From: Celeribacter sp. HF31
Lineage (GTDB): Bacteria; Pseudomonadota; Alphaproteobacteria; Rhodobacterales; Rhodobacteraceae
NCBI RefSeq assembly: GCF_011806455.1
Contig: NZ_JAATOT010000001.1
Location: 248,001-312,000 of the forward strand
DNA length: 64,000 bases
Reading direction: 5' to 3'
Of this stretch, positions 18,223 to 25,672 are shown in pieces; the first letter of the stretch is position 1; every line of letters begins with the position of its first letter. Position numbers and translations under genes: made by a program. The notes under the pieces are model-generated. The model ran no database searches. It saw nothing but the letters and a program-made list of their open reading frames with translations, and was not told where the DNA came from.

Positions 18223-19605
18223 TTAGCGCCCAGATTTCGGCGGTTTGCCGCCTCTGCCGCCACCCGGTTTGCCTGAATTGCCGCCCGCGCCACCACCGTG
18301 GGATTTGAATCCGGCCGAGCGCGGTTTGCCGTCACGCCCGCCACCGTGGGATTTGAAACCGTGGGATTTGAAGCTGCCCGGCTTGCTGCCGCGCTCTTCG
18401 CCTCGATCGTCACGCGTGCCGCCCGGTTTGCCGCCAAACGGCTTGCCACCCGGTTTCCCGTCACGCGGCTTGCCCTTGAAGCCTTCGCCACGCGGTTTGA
18501 AATCGCCATCGCGTGCCCCGTCTCGCCCACCGTCACGCTCCCGATTGCCGCCGGGACCGCGTTTGCCCTGAAAACCTTCGCCACGGGGTTTGAAGCCACC
18601 GGGTTTCGCATCCCCGTCTTCGCGGCGTTTGAAACCTTGGCTACGCGGCTTGAATCCTTCGTCGCTGTCACGCCTGTCTTTGTTCGGCCCTTTGAACGGG
18701 GGTTTGCCGCCCGGTTTGCCAAAAGGCTTGCCGCCCGGTTTTCCACCCGGTTTGCCACCGCGCGCATCATCGCGCCCACGCACCTCTTTGCGCGGACCGC
18801 CTGGCTTGCCGCCGCGCTCAACAGTGCGCTTCGCCTTGCCGCCTTCGCCGATCTCAAGATCCATGCCAAGCTGATCGCGCAGCACCCGGCCGCGCACTTC
18901 CTCGACCTGACCCGGCTGCAAGGTGCCCAAACGGAAGGGCCCATATGACAGGCGGATCAGACGGTTCACGGTGAGGCCGATGTGCTCCATCGCGCGGCGA
19001 ATCTCGCGGTTCTTGCCCTCGCGCAGACCGACGGTGAGCCAGGCATTGGCGCCTTGCTGACGGTCAAAGGCCACTTCCATCGGTTGGAAGTTTTCGCCAT
19101 CAATGGTGACGCCCTTGCGCAGCGGTTCCAACATGGCCTCGGTCGCGGTGCCTTTGACCCGCACGCGGTATTTACGCAGCCAGCCGGTGTCGGGCAATTC
19201 GAGTTTGCGCTTCAGCTCGCCATCATTGGTCAAAAGCAAAAGCCCCTCGGAGTTCAAATCGAGGCGTCCGACGGACATCACTCGCGGCAGTTCTTTCGGC
19301 AGCTGATCGAACACAGTGTCGCGGCCCTTTTCATCTTTGGACGAGGTCACCAGACCCAGAGGCTTGTGATAGAGCCAAAGCCGCGGCGGCTCCGGTTCGC
19401 CGACCTCTTTGCCATCGACGAAAATCTTGTCCTTCGGCAGGACATTGAGGGCAGGCGAGGCAACAACGCGTCCGTTCACCGTGACGCGGCCCTCTTCGAT
19501 CAAAGCCTCGGCTTCGCGGCGCGAGGAAATGCCGGCGCGCGACAGCACCTTGGCGATGCGGTCGCCGGGCGGGGTCTTTTTCGGAGTGTTGGGCGTGTCA
19601 GTCAT
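18223..19605 (-). CDS. RluB-type 23S rRNA pseudouridine synthase with long basic disordered tail
   Basis: 460 residues: S4 RNA-binding domain (about 14-70, RIAKVLSRAGISSRREAEAL) and a catalytic domain of the RsuA/RluB/E/F family with GRLDLNSEGLLLLTND (catalytic Asp116), ending near residue 245 (GPFRLGTLQPGQVEEV). The remaining roughly 215 residues are Gly/Lys/Arg/Pro-rich, with repeated GGKPGGKP, FKPRGEGF and FKSHG units, and must be disordered and strongly basic. It likely modifies U2605 of 23S rRNA (RluB role, inference). The tail creates DNA-level repetition across 18240-18830. Such tails occur in alphaproteobacterial homologues, but this one nearly doubles the protein. Confidence 0.9.
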   Translation of the reverse strand: MTDTPNTPKKTPPGDRIAKVLSRAGISSRREAEALIEEGRVTVNGRVVASPALNVLPKDKIFVDGKEVGEPEPPRLWLYHKPLGLVTSSKDEKGRDTVFDQLPKELPRVMSVGRLDLNSEGLLLLTNDGELKRKLELPDTGWLRKYRVRVKGTATEAMLEPLRKGVTIDGENFQPMEVAFDRQQGANAWLTVGLREGKNREIRRAMEHIGLTVNRLIRLSYGPFRLGTLQPGQVEEVRGRVLRDQLGMDLEIGEGGKAKRTVERGGKPGGPRKEVRGRDDARGGKPGGKPGGKPFGKPGGKPPFKGPNKDRRDSDEGFKPRSQGFKRREDGDAKPGGFKPRGEGFQGKRGPGGNRERDGGRDGARDGDFKPRGEGFKGKPRDGKPGGKPFGGKPGGTRDDRGEERGSKPGSFKSHGFKSHGGGRDGKPRSAGFKSHGGGAGGNSGKPGGGRGGKPPKSGR

Positions 19606-19663
19606 GAGAATGGCCTTTCGTTGGCGCGCTCATACTCCGCGCGGGGGGCTATGGAAAGAGAAA

Positions 19664-19690
19664 AGGCGGCCCGCAGTGCTGGGGGCCGCC
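19664..19690 (-). terminator. Terminator downstream of ompW
   Basis: GGCGGCCC (19665-19672) pairs with GGGCCGCC (19683-19690). On the minus strand the stem is followed by CTTTTCTCTTT. It sits 27 bp after the ompW stop. Confidence 0.7.
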
Positions 19691-19716
19691 GATCCTGGTC
19701 ATGCTGTGTGAGAGAT

Positions 19717-20337
19717 TTAGAAGCTCATGACGTAGGAGACGCCAAAGACCCAGGGATCAATCTCGGCTTCGCCGATTTTAGCGCCGTCGAGTTTTACATC
19801 GCTGTCGATGTCGATCCAGCGCACATCGGTCCGCAAAGCGCCGCGTTCGCTGATCTGGTAATCGAAACCGGCGTGCAGCGCGACACCCCAAGAGTCGGAG
19901 AGATCGAGATCGCTGCCCGCGATGGCGCCCTTGGCGGTTTCATCGAAGAAGGCGGTGTAGTTCACACCGACGCCGAGGAAGGGGGTAAAAGTCGATCCGG
20001 TGTCAAAGTGATATTGCAGCGAGACCACCGGCGGCAGGTGCTGGGTCGAGCCGATCTCACCCATGCCAGACGCGCTGATGTCATGTTTGAACGGCCAGGC
20101 GCCCAAGACTTCGATGCCGAGATTGTCCTTGATGAAATACTCAAAGGTGATGGTCGGGCGCAGGTTGTCGCCGACATCCAGATCCGCGGGGACGGCAATG
20201 CTGCCATTGTCGGATTTCGGCATCACGTTGCCGAGGCCGAGACCGAGGGTCATCGTGCCAGCGTCTTGCGCGAAGGCAAATGTCGGCAGGGCGAGGGTGA
20301 GGGCCACGGTGGCGGCCATTACGGAAGTCTTGTTCAT
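19717..20337 (-). CDS. ompW: OmpW-family outer-membrane beta-barrel protein
   Basis: 206 residues with a signal peptide (MNKTSVMAATVALTLALPTFAFA, cleavage before QDAG) and an eight-strand barrel pattern. OmpW marks are the GDNLRPTITFEYFIKDNLGIEVLG stretch, HLPPVVSLQYHF, FTPFLGVGVNYT and a C-terminal aromatic residue (VSYVMSF). It is a small hydrophobic channel of the outer membrane. I chose ATG 20337 because the signal peptide begins there; an upstream extension is not credible. A perfect FNR-type box lies about 75 bp upstream of the start, pointing to oxygen-dependent control. A hairpin terminator follows. Confidence 0.93.
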   Translation of the reverse strand: MNKTSVMAATVALTLALPTFAFAQDAGTMTLGLGLGNVMPKSDNGSIAVPADLDVGDNLRPTITFEYFIKDNLGIEVLGAWPFKHDISASGMGEIGSTQHLPPVVSLQYHFDTGSTFTPFLGVGVNYTAFFDETAKGAIAGSDLDLSDSWGVALHAGFDYQISERGALRTDVRWIDIDSDVKLDGAKIGEAEIDPWVFGVSYVMSF

Positions 20338-20412
20338 CTTGTATGTCCCAAACTGTCTTGAGCGCGGCGTTGCGCGCCTTTGCACAGATGTCAGGGGCCG
20401 TGTTGTAAAACT

Positions 20413-20426
20413 TTGATGTGCATCAA
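20413..20426 (-). promoter_or_regulatory. FNR/FnrL-type operator upstream of ompW
   Basis: TTGATGTGCATCAA, a perfect match to the FNR consensus TTGAT-N4-ATCAA, lies in the ompW-tadA intergenic region. It is 75 bp upstream of the ompW start codon and 92 bp upstream of tadA. The position suits activation of ompW. FNR control of ompW is known in enterobacteria; FnrL is the Rhodobacteraceae counterpart. Confidence 0.7.
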
Positions 20427-20518
20427 TTTCGGTCCCGCTGCGGCAATTTGTCATGTCCGCGGTCGTCGTGGGTGTGCGGCGGGCTTGCGCTCGACAGATT
20501 TGCGCGGCAGGAAAGGGC

Positions 20519-20968
20519 ATGTCGTTTCGCTCTTATATGGATGAGGCCTTGAAAGAGGCCCGGCTGGCCGAGGCCCGTGGCGAGGTGCCCGTGGGCGCCG
20601 TTGTCGTGTCGCCCGAGGGCGAGATCGTGGCGCGCGGTGGCAATCGCACGCGGGAAGATAGTGATCCGACGGCGCATGCGGAGATTGTTGCGATCCGGGC
20701 AGCCTGTGCCACTTTAGGGCAGGAGCGGCTGCCGGGGTTTGATCTATATGTGACGCTAGAGCCCTGTCCGATGTGTGCGGCGGCGATTTCCAACGCGCGC
20801 ATTCGCAGGCTCTATTATGGGGCCTCCGATCCGAAATCCGGCGGCGTGGCCCATGGCGCGAAAATCTATAGCCATGCGCAGTGCCATCACGCACCGGAGA
20901 TCTATGACGGGATCGCGGGGGCGGAGGCCGAGGCGCTCCTGAAGGCGTTCTTTGCCGCGAAACGTTAA
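20519..20968 (+). CDS. tadA: tRNA-specific adenosine deaminase
   Basis: 149 residues; deaminates A34 of tRNA-Arg(ACG) to inosine. The zinc site is clear: HAEIVAIR (His plus catalytic Glu, about residue 53) and PCPMCAAAI (about 84). The ATG at 20519 has AGGAAAG upstream. The stop overlaps the stop of the convergent small membrane protein gene in a shared TTAA. Confidence 0.96.
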   Translation: MSFRSYMDEALKEARLAEARGEVPVGAVVVSPEGEIVARGGNRTREDSDPTAHAEIVAIRAACATLGQERLPGFDLYVTLEPCPMCAAAISNARIRRLYYGASDPKSGGVAHGAKIYSHAQCHHAPEIYDGIAGAEAEALLKAFFAAKR

Positions 20969-21213
20969 GCTCCGATCACCATGTAGCGGCCGATGCCGTA
21001 GACGTAGAAGCCCGCGAAGAGGATGTTGATCCATTTGAGCTGGCGTTCGCTGTGCAGCCATCCCATCGCCATCCAGATCAGGCAAAAGGGTAGGGATAAA
21101 AAAAGATTCAGCGGATACCAATTCTGCACGATCGCCACGGTGGAGGTGAGGCCGAGGACAAGGGCGGTGTTTTTCAAAAGCCGCTCGTGGCGCGACAGGA
21201 AGATTTCGAACAT
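20965..21213 (-). CDS. Small two- to three-span membrane protein, function unknown
   Basis: 82 residues beginning MFEIFLSRHERLLKN, with hydrophobic stretches at about 16-32, 36-52 and 62-78. I recognise no family. The start at 21213 is chosen over an in-frame ATG nine codons upstream because the hydrophilic N-terminus fits a cytosolic end; the ribosome-binding site is weak for both. Convergent with tadA, sharing 4 bp. Confidence 0.6.
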   Translation of the reverse strand: MFEIFLSRHERLLKNTALVLGLTSTVAIVQNWYPLNLFLSLPFCLIWMAMGWLHSERQLKWINILFAGFYVYGIGRYMVIGA

Positions 21214-21320
21214 ATGCGGACCTGAGACAAAGCACAGCAAGACAACGCGCGAGAATGCGGTTGGGCCTGCGGAGGTTTCACGGATGTGGGAGGCGGTTCG
21301 CCTGAACGCGTCTTAGCGCA

Positions 21321-21367
21321 AATGCGGGCCTGTCACAATGCGGTCTGTCACAATGCGGGCCTGTCAA
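21321..21367. repeat. Triple tandem repeat of about 15-16 bp
   Basis: Three adjacent near-copies of AATGCGGGCCTGTCAC (21321-21336, 21337-21351 with small differences, 21352-21367), in the noncoding stretch before the EF-hand gene. There are no spacers, so it is not CRISPR. Confidence 0.8.
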
Positions 21368-21485
21368 ACAAGGCGAGGGACGCGGCCAAAGCCTCCCCAA
21401 AAAACTTCAAAAAATTCTAAAGCCCGCGTAGGGGCCCCTCTGGGCGCCCGTATTATGAGTATCGACGCCGCAAAGGAGTAACCAA

Positions 21486-21893
21486 ATGCGCACCCGATAC
21501 CGGGCCCTGATGGGGGCAACATTTTGCACATTGGGGCTGGCCGCGTCCGCCATGGCTGCGACGAATGTCTTGGCCTATGACACCAACGGCGACAGTGTTT
21601 TGACCCGTGCCGAGTTCCAGGGGCTGCAAATCGACAGCTTCAAGGCGCTCGATGCCAATGGCGACGGTTCCGTCACCATGGCTGAGTTGCAAAGCCTCGC
21701 CGCAGCCAAGGACATCAACGTCTCCGGCAAACGCGTCATGGTGCGTGACACCAATGGCGACGGGTCGGTGACGCAGACGGAATACCTTGCCGTCGCCCCC
21801 GGGTTCCAAAAGGCGGACGTCAACAACGATGGCGTTCTGGCCGGCAAGGAACTCACCCGCGTGGCGAACTTTCTCGCCCAGGCTGGATACTAA
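21486..21893 (+). CDS. Secreted EF-hand calcium-binding protein
   Basis: 135 residues with a signal peptide (about 1-24, ending ASAMA) and four EF-hand loops: DTNGDSVLTRAE, DANGDGSVTMAE, DTNGDGSVTQTE and DVNNDGVLAGKE. All four keep the DxNxDG/S-type Ca ligands with Glu at position 12. AAAGGAG precedes the start. It ends at a hairpin terminator and is followed by a small exported protein and an ECF sigma operon. A periplasmic calcium sensor or buffer is likely. Confidence 0.9.
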   Translation: MRTRYRALMGATFCTLGLAASAMAATNVLAYDTNGDSVLTRAEFQGLQIDSFKALDANGDGSVTMAELQSLAAAKDINVSGKRVMVRDTNGDGSVTQTEYLAVAPGFQKADVNNDGVLAGKELTRVANFLAQAGY

Positions 21894-21924
21894 CCGAGGT
21901 TTACTGATCACCTCACCCTTCCCG

Positions 21925-21957
21925 CAAGATCACACCTGAAAGCCGGATCTTGTTTTT
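21925..21957 (+). terminator. Terminator after the EF-hand gene
   Basis: CAAGATC (21925-21931) pairs with GATCTTG (21946-21952), followed by five T. Confidence 0.75.
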
Positions 21958-22021
21958 CACCTACCCCGCGACAGCGGATCGAAAGACATGGCCAAATGGC
22001 CGAAACAAAAGGATGTTAACG

Positions 22022-22336
22022 ATGAAATCCGTGAACAAGCCCCTCTACGCCCTCTCCCTGATCGTGCCGCTCATGGCCGCCATGCCGGGCTTTGCCCGCG
22101 GCCTGACTGTGACCACCAACAACGGCGGCGAGATTTCGAAAGAACACACCTGTGTGCAGGGCAATCATATTGTGAGCTGTGAATCGGTGACCACCGGCAC
22201 GACGGCGGCGGGCGAAAGCGTCTCGCGCGGTGTGGTGCGCACAACCGACGGCAATGGCACCGATGTCACCGCGACTGTGACAGGCCCCGGCGGCAGCTCC
22301 GGCTCCCGCGAACGTGGTCTGAACGTATCCCGCTAA
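22022..22336 (+). CDS. Small exported protein, unknown family
   Basis: 104 residues. Signal peptide about 1-25 (LYALSLIVPLMAAMPGFA), mature part polar, rich in Thr, Gly and Val (TTNNGGEISKEHTC, VTGPGGSSGSRERG), with two Cys that could form a disulphide. The ATG at 22022 follows AAGGATGTTAACG. Between the EF-hand gene and an ECF sigma gene; the hairpin after its stop has a poly-C loop. I do not recognise the family. Confidence 0.7.
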   Translation: MKSVNKPLYALSLIVPLMAAMPGFARGLTVTTNNGGEISKEHTCVQGNHIVSCESVTTGTTAAGESVSRGVVRTTDGNGTDVTATVTGPGGSSGSRERGLNVSR

Positions 22337-22346
22337 CGCGGGGTCT

Positions 22347-22386
22347 GGCCCGGGTCACCATCCCCCCCCCCCCCGTGACCCGGGCC
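22347..22386 (+). terminator. Hairpin with a 13-C loop tract, probable terminator
   Basis: Perfect 12-bp inverted repeat GGCCCGGGTCAC (22347-22358) and GTGACCCGGGCC (22375-22386). The loop is CAT plus 13 consecutive C (22362-22374). An AACATTTT tail follows. It sits between the exported-protein gene and the sigma factor gene. Confidence 0.7.
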
Positions 22387-22465
22387 AACATTTTAACGCG
22401 TCGCTTCTGTGTTTCATGGTAAATCTGTTGACATCTTCTCGCCCCTCTCGACCGGAGCCGCAGCG

Positions 22466-23032
22466 ATGACCGCGCATAAGCCTCCCACGCAGGCAGATGC
22501 AAAAGCCGTGATGGCGGCGCTGGCCCGGGGCGAGCGCGCGGCCTTGGCGCGGTTGATTGCGATGTACGGCCCGGGCATCCGGCGCTATGCCGCGCAGTCG
22601 CTGACCGTGGCCTCGGAGGCCGAAGATGTCGCACAGGAGGTGTTCTTGCGGGCCTGGCGCCATGCGGAACGCTACGATCCGTCGAAAGGCGCCGTGTCCT
22701 CATGGCTCTACAGGATCGCGGTCAATCTGTGCATTGATCACAACAGGCGGGGGGGCTTTCGGCGGTTTGTCGGGATCGACAGCATGCCGGAGCCGGAAGA
22801 CGATACGCCGGGGGCGGAGGCGGACTATGGCGCGCGCCAGAGATTGGCGCAGACCCAGGCCGTGATCCGCACATTGCCGACCCGGCAGAAACAGGCGATC
22901 CTGCTCAAGGCCGCAGGGGAGCTTTCGGGGGCGGAGATCGCGATGACGCTCGGCACGAGCGAGGGGGCGGTGGAACAATTGCTGGTGCGCGCTCGAGCGA
23001 CGCTCAGGGCCCGGCTGGAACTGGAGGAGTGA
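22466..23032 (+). CDS. ECF-type RNA polymerase sigma factor
   Basis: 188 residues: region 2 (about 25-95) with ASEAEDVAQEVFLRAWR and SSWLYRIAVNLCIDHNRR, and region 4 (about 130-185) with LPTRQKQAILLKAAGELSGAEIA and SEGAVEQLLVRARATLR. ATG 22466 has GGAG about 8 nt upstream. It is followed after 6 bp by a membrane protein and then by a CnrX-like periplasmic sensor, whose start overlaps the membrane protein's stop. This resembles the CnrH-CnrY-CnrX arrangement, in which the sigma factor is held by a membrane anti-sigma and released by a periplasmic metal sensor. Confidence 0.9.
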   Translation: MTAHKPPTQADAKAVMAALARGERAALARLIAMYGPGIRRYAAQSLTVASEAEDVAQEVFLRAWRHAERYDPSKGAVSSWLYRIAVNLCIDHNRRGGFRRFVGIDSMPEPEDDTPGAEADYGARQRLAQTQAVIRTLPTRQKQAILLKAAGELSGAEIAMTLGTSEGAVEQLLVRARATLRARLELEE

Positions 23033-23038
23033 TTCAAG

Positions 23039-23374
23039 ATGTCGGATCATGACAACACGACGACGGCGACACATGCGAAGACAGATGCGGAATTCGACCG
23101 CGCGCTCTCCGCAGTTTTCGCCCACCCCGAGGATGAGGATGTCGCGGAACTGTCCCGCGCCGTGCTGAGCCAGACCGTGACCGTCAACCGAACGCGCTCG
23201 GACGGCCACGTCGCCGAAGTTCTGTCTGAACCCTTGCCCTGGGCGTTGGGCTTTGGCGGGCTGATGGCGATTGGCGTGGCGCTGGGCTATGTCCTGTCGT
23301 CAACTGCTTTGGGCGACGGGTTTCTGACCTGGTTTGCCTTTGGCGATCTCTTGTCCGTGATGGGGGGCTTCTGA
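23039..23374 (+). CDS. Membrane protein, candidate anti-sigma factor
   Basis: 111 residues: acidic cytosolic N-terminus (about 1-65), then one or two membrane helices (about 68-90 and 93-110). No zinc anti-sigma motif (HxxxCxxC) is seen. Position directly after an ECF sigma gene and before a CnrX-like sensor suggests the role of CnrY, a short membrane anti-sigma without a zinc motif. Its stop overlaps the next start as TGATG. Function inferred from context only. Confidence 0.65.
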   Translation: MSDHDNTTTATHAKTDAEFDRALSAVFAHPEDEDVAELSRAVLSQTVTVNRTRSDGHVAEVLSEPLPWALGFGGLMAIGVALGYVLSSTALGDGFLTWFAFGDLLSVMGGF

Positions 23375-23784
23375 TGTCTGCTGCACACCGCCCCCATCGC
23401 ATCTCCAAGGGGCGCATCGCCTTGATCGGCGTTCTGGCTGTCTCGCTTTTGGGCAATGCCGTGGCCTTGGGCGCCGTCTGGCGGTTTCAACAGGTGCGCG
23501 TTACCTTGATGGGCGACGAGGCCGGACCGCCCCCCGCTTTCCCCGCCGATATTCGCCGAGAGCTTCGGGCGCATTTGCAGGACAACCAAGACAGCCTCTC
23601 GCCGAAAGTGCGCGCCGTCATTGATGCGCGTCGCGACGTGGTCGACACCGGCACCGCCACGCCGTTTGACAAAGCCGCGACGGAGGCCGCGATGGAGGAG
23701 TTCCGACGCGCTCTGGACGAGGCCGTGCGCGAGGCGCAGGGGCTTGTGCTCGAAGTTTTGGAGGCGCGCGCGTCGGAACAGTAG
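23374..23784 (+). CDS. Periplasmic heavy-metal-sensor-like protein (CnrX/ZraP superfamily)
   Basis: 136 residues: N-terminal signal anchor (about 13-36, GRIALIGVLAVSLLGNAVALG), then a helical hairpin domain (PADIRRELRAHLQDNQDSLSPKVRAVIDARRD..., split here by a T/P-rich turn) as in CnrX, ZraP and Spy. No obvious His/Met metal cluster is present, so the sensed signal may be misfolding or a small molecule rather than nickel. Translationally coupled to the preceding membrane protein. Third gene of the putative sigma regulatory module. Confidence 0.7.
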   Translation: MSAAHRPHRISKGRIALIGVLAVSLLGNAVALGAVWRFQQVRVTLMGDEAGPPPAFPADIRRELRAHLQDNQDSLSPKVRAVIDARRDVVDTGTATPFDKAATEAAMEEFRRALDEAVREAQGLVLEVLEARASEQ

Positions 23785-23787
23785 AGC

Positions 23788-24492
23788 TTAAATCTCAATC
23801 GGTTTCAGCACCTCGGGCACCTTCACCACGCCGTCTTTCAGCGCATAGACAAGCTCATCGCAGCTCTGCGCCAAAAGCGGGAAGGTGCCCCAGTGGCAGG
23901 GGATCACCGTTTTGAAATCAAAGAACTTTTGACACACGTAAGCGGCGCGTTTCATGTCCATCGTGTAATGCCCGCCTGCGCACAGCAGCCCGATGTCGGG
24001 TTGGTGCAGGTCGGCGAACCATTCCATATCGGCCATGATGTCGGTGTCGCCGGAGACATAGATCGTGTGGCCCTCGCCAGAGATCATGAAGCCCGCCGGA
24101 TCGCCCGCATATTGCGGCGCACCGTCTTTAAAGTCGATCGACGACGAATGCACGGCATTGACCATGGTCACAGTGACGGCCTCGTCGCCCTCTCCAAGCG
24201 TGATCGTGCCGCCCTTGCCAAAGCCCGTGACCTGCGCGCCCTCTTTGCCGAGGATGATCGACAGCTCGTGGATGCAATAGATCATCGCATCAGTGCTTTG
24301 CGCAACGGGCAGGGTGGTCGAGGCATGATCGCCATGACCATGGGTGAGGAAAATTGCGGTCGCGCCTGTCGTTGCCTCTGCCTCGCGGCCCTCGGGAAAC
24401 GCCGGGTTGCCCGCCAGCCACGGGTCGATGAGCAACACCTGATCTGCAATTTCGATGCGAAAACCGGAGTGGCCCAGCCATGTGATTTTCAT
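23788..24492 (-). CDS. UPF0173-type metal-dependent hydrolase (metallo-beta-lactamase fold)
   Basis: 234 residues, start MKITWLGHSGFRIE, with the HxHxDH motif as FLTHGHGDHAS (about 58-68) and later metal ligands in YVSGDTDIM and CHWGTFP. Substrate unknown for the family; several members are annotated as L-ascorbate-lactonase-like. The ATG at 24492 is favoured over a longer frame because GGGAG lies upstream and homologues begin with MKI. Its upstream region carries copy 1 of the double-hairpin repeat. Confidence 0.88.
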   Translation of the reverse strand: MKITWLGHSGFRIEIADQVLLIDPWLAGNPAFPEGREAEATTGATAIFLTHGHGDHASTTLPVAQSTDAMIYCIHELSIILGKEGAQVTGFGKGGTITLGEGDEAVTVTMVNAVHSSSIDFKDGAPQYAGDPAGFMISGEGHTIYVSGDTDIMADMEWFADLHQPDIGLLCAGGHYTMDMKRAAYVCQKFFDFKTVIPCHWGTFPLLAQSCDELVYALKDGVVKVPEVLKPIEI

Positions 24493-24543
24493 TTGTACAA
24501 ACTCCCTGGTTTGGAAAACGACTCTCAACGCTATGTTATAGCC

Positions 24544-24660
24544 TAAAGCGTTTTTCGTTTAATCTGAATCAGATTGAGCGAAAAACGTTGTGACACTGAA
24601 TTGATCTTGCTGCGTTTTTCAAAAATTGAGTGCCTCAAGTTTTTTTGAAAAACGATTTAA
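24544..24660. repeat. Double-hairpin dispersed repeat, copy 1
   Basis: About 117 bp. It holds two palindromes: CGTTTTTCG ... CGAAAAACG around AATCTGAATCAGATT, and GCGTTTTTC ... GAAAAACG. The outer ends TAAAGCGTTTTTC and GAAAAACGATTTA are inverted repeats (12 of 13). About 91% identical to the copy at 41393-41508. It lies between two divergent genes. Confidence 0.9.
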
Positions 24661-24686
24661 GATCAATATACTAGGATGACAGGGCG

Positions 24687-25349
24687 ATGGGACCAGAGGT
24701 TTGGACTGCGCAAATTGATGCCTATTGCGAACGCACGGATTTCACGTTTTGGTCGGAACCGGTCAATGCGCTGACAAATGCGGCGTTTTTGATCGCCGCT
24801 TTGGTGATCTGGCCGCGGGCGAGGGCCTATCCCATGGCGCGGGCTTTGGCCGGTGTGCTTTTCGTGATCGGCCTCGGCTCCTTCGCCTTTCACACCAGGG
24901 CGACACGTTGGGGCGCGATGGCGGACACTTTGCCGATCCTTCTGTTCATCCTGCTCTATGTTTTCGCGGCGACACGGGATTTCTTTGGCCTTGAGACATG
25001 GAAATCCGTCCTCGTGACGCTGCTCTTCTTTCCCTACGCCGCCGCCACCGTACCGCTGTTCTCGAACCTCGGTCTCGGCAGTTCGGCGGCCTATGCGCCC
25101 GTGCCGATGCTCATTTTCATCTACGCGATCCTCCTGCGACATCGCGCGCCCCGCACCGCGCGCGGTCTTGCCATCGGCGCGCTGATCCTTTGTCTCTCCA
25201 TTGCCATGCGCTGGCTCGATGAGCCGATCTGCGCAGGTCTTCCCTTGGGCACGCATTTCCTTTGGCACATCCTCAATGCCCTCATGTTGGGCTGGATGAT
25301 CCATGTTTATCTCACGCATATGCTTGAAGGCCGCGCGCAGGGGCGCTAA
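24687..25349 (+). CDS. Ceramidase-like membrane hydrolase (CREST superfamily)
   Basis: 220 residues with about seven membrane helices. Family motifs: DAYCERTDF near residue 11, GLGSFAFH at about 62-69 and GTHFLWHILNA near 197-207, which supply the His/Asp zinc ligands of alkaline ceramidases and their bacterial relatives. Substrate unknown; ceramide-like or other lipid amides are possible. Stands alone between the repeat and gatC. Confidence 0.85.
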   Translation: MGPEVWTAQIDAYCERTDFTFWSEPVNALTNAAFLIAALVIWPRARAYPMARALAGVLFVIGLGSFAFHTRATRWGAMADTLPILLFILLYVFAATRDFFGLETWKSVLVTLLFFPYAAATVPLFSNLGLGSSAAYAPVPMLIFIYAILLRHRAPRTARGLAIGALILCLSIAMRWLDEPICAGLPLGTHFLWHILNALMLGWMIHVYLTHMLEGRAQGR

Positions 25350-25384
25350 AGCCTCATGTGACCAAGATTACGGAGCATTGCCCC

Positions 25385-25672
25385 ATGTCCATCGACATTG
25401 ATACCGCCCGCCGGGTGGCCAAGCTCGCCCGCATCCGCGTCGAGGAAGACGCGCTTCCGGCGCTGGCCTCGGAATTCAACGCTGTGCTCGGCTTTATCGA
25501 GCAACTCTCCGAAGTGGATGTCGAAGGGGTCGAGCCGATGACCTCGGTGACCCCGCAGCGTCTCAAACGCCGCAAGGACGGTGTCACAGATGGCAACATG
25601 CAGGAGAAAATCCTGAAAAACGCGCCCGACGCGCGCGAGGGCTTCTTTGCCGTGCCGAAGGTGGTTGAATAA
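25385..25672 (+). CDS. gatC: Asp/Glu-tRNA amidotransferase subunit C
   Basis: 95 residues, [17 protein letters not shown] start, the usual GatC length and pattern ([36 protein letters not shown]). It stabilises GatA-GatB, which amidates Glu-tRNA-Gln or Asp-tRNA-Asn. The ATG at 25385 is chosen because it starts the conserved region. The stop overlaps the gatA start (TAATG). gatB is not in the window. Confidence 0.95.
   Translation: MSIDIDTARRVAKLARIRVEEDALPALASEFNAVLGFIEQLSEVDVEGVEPMTSVTPQRLKRRKDGVTDGNMQEKILKNAPDAREGFFAVPKVVE

Noticed and set aside
18240-18830. Dense short DNA repeats that could suggest a CRISPR or satellite array
   Set aside because: Repeats are codon-level echoes of the GGKPGG-type tail, in frame, without uniform repeat and spacer lengths.
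18144-18944. A 266-codon frame rich in Ala, Arg and Asn within the rluB-type gene
   Set aside because: Arises from the repetitive Gly/Lys codons of the basic tail read in another frame.
21321-21367. Triple repeat considered as a minimal CRISPR array
   Set aside because: Units abut without spacers and no cas genes are near.
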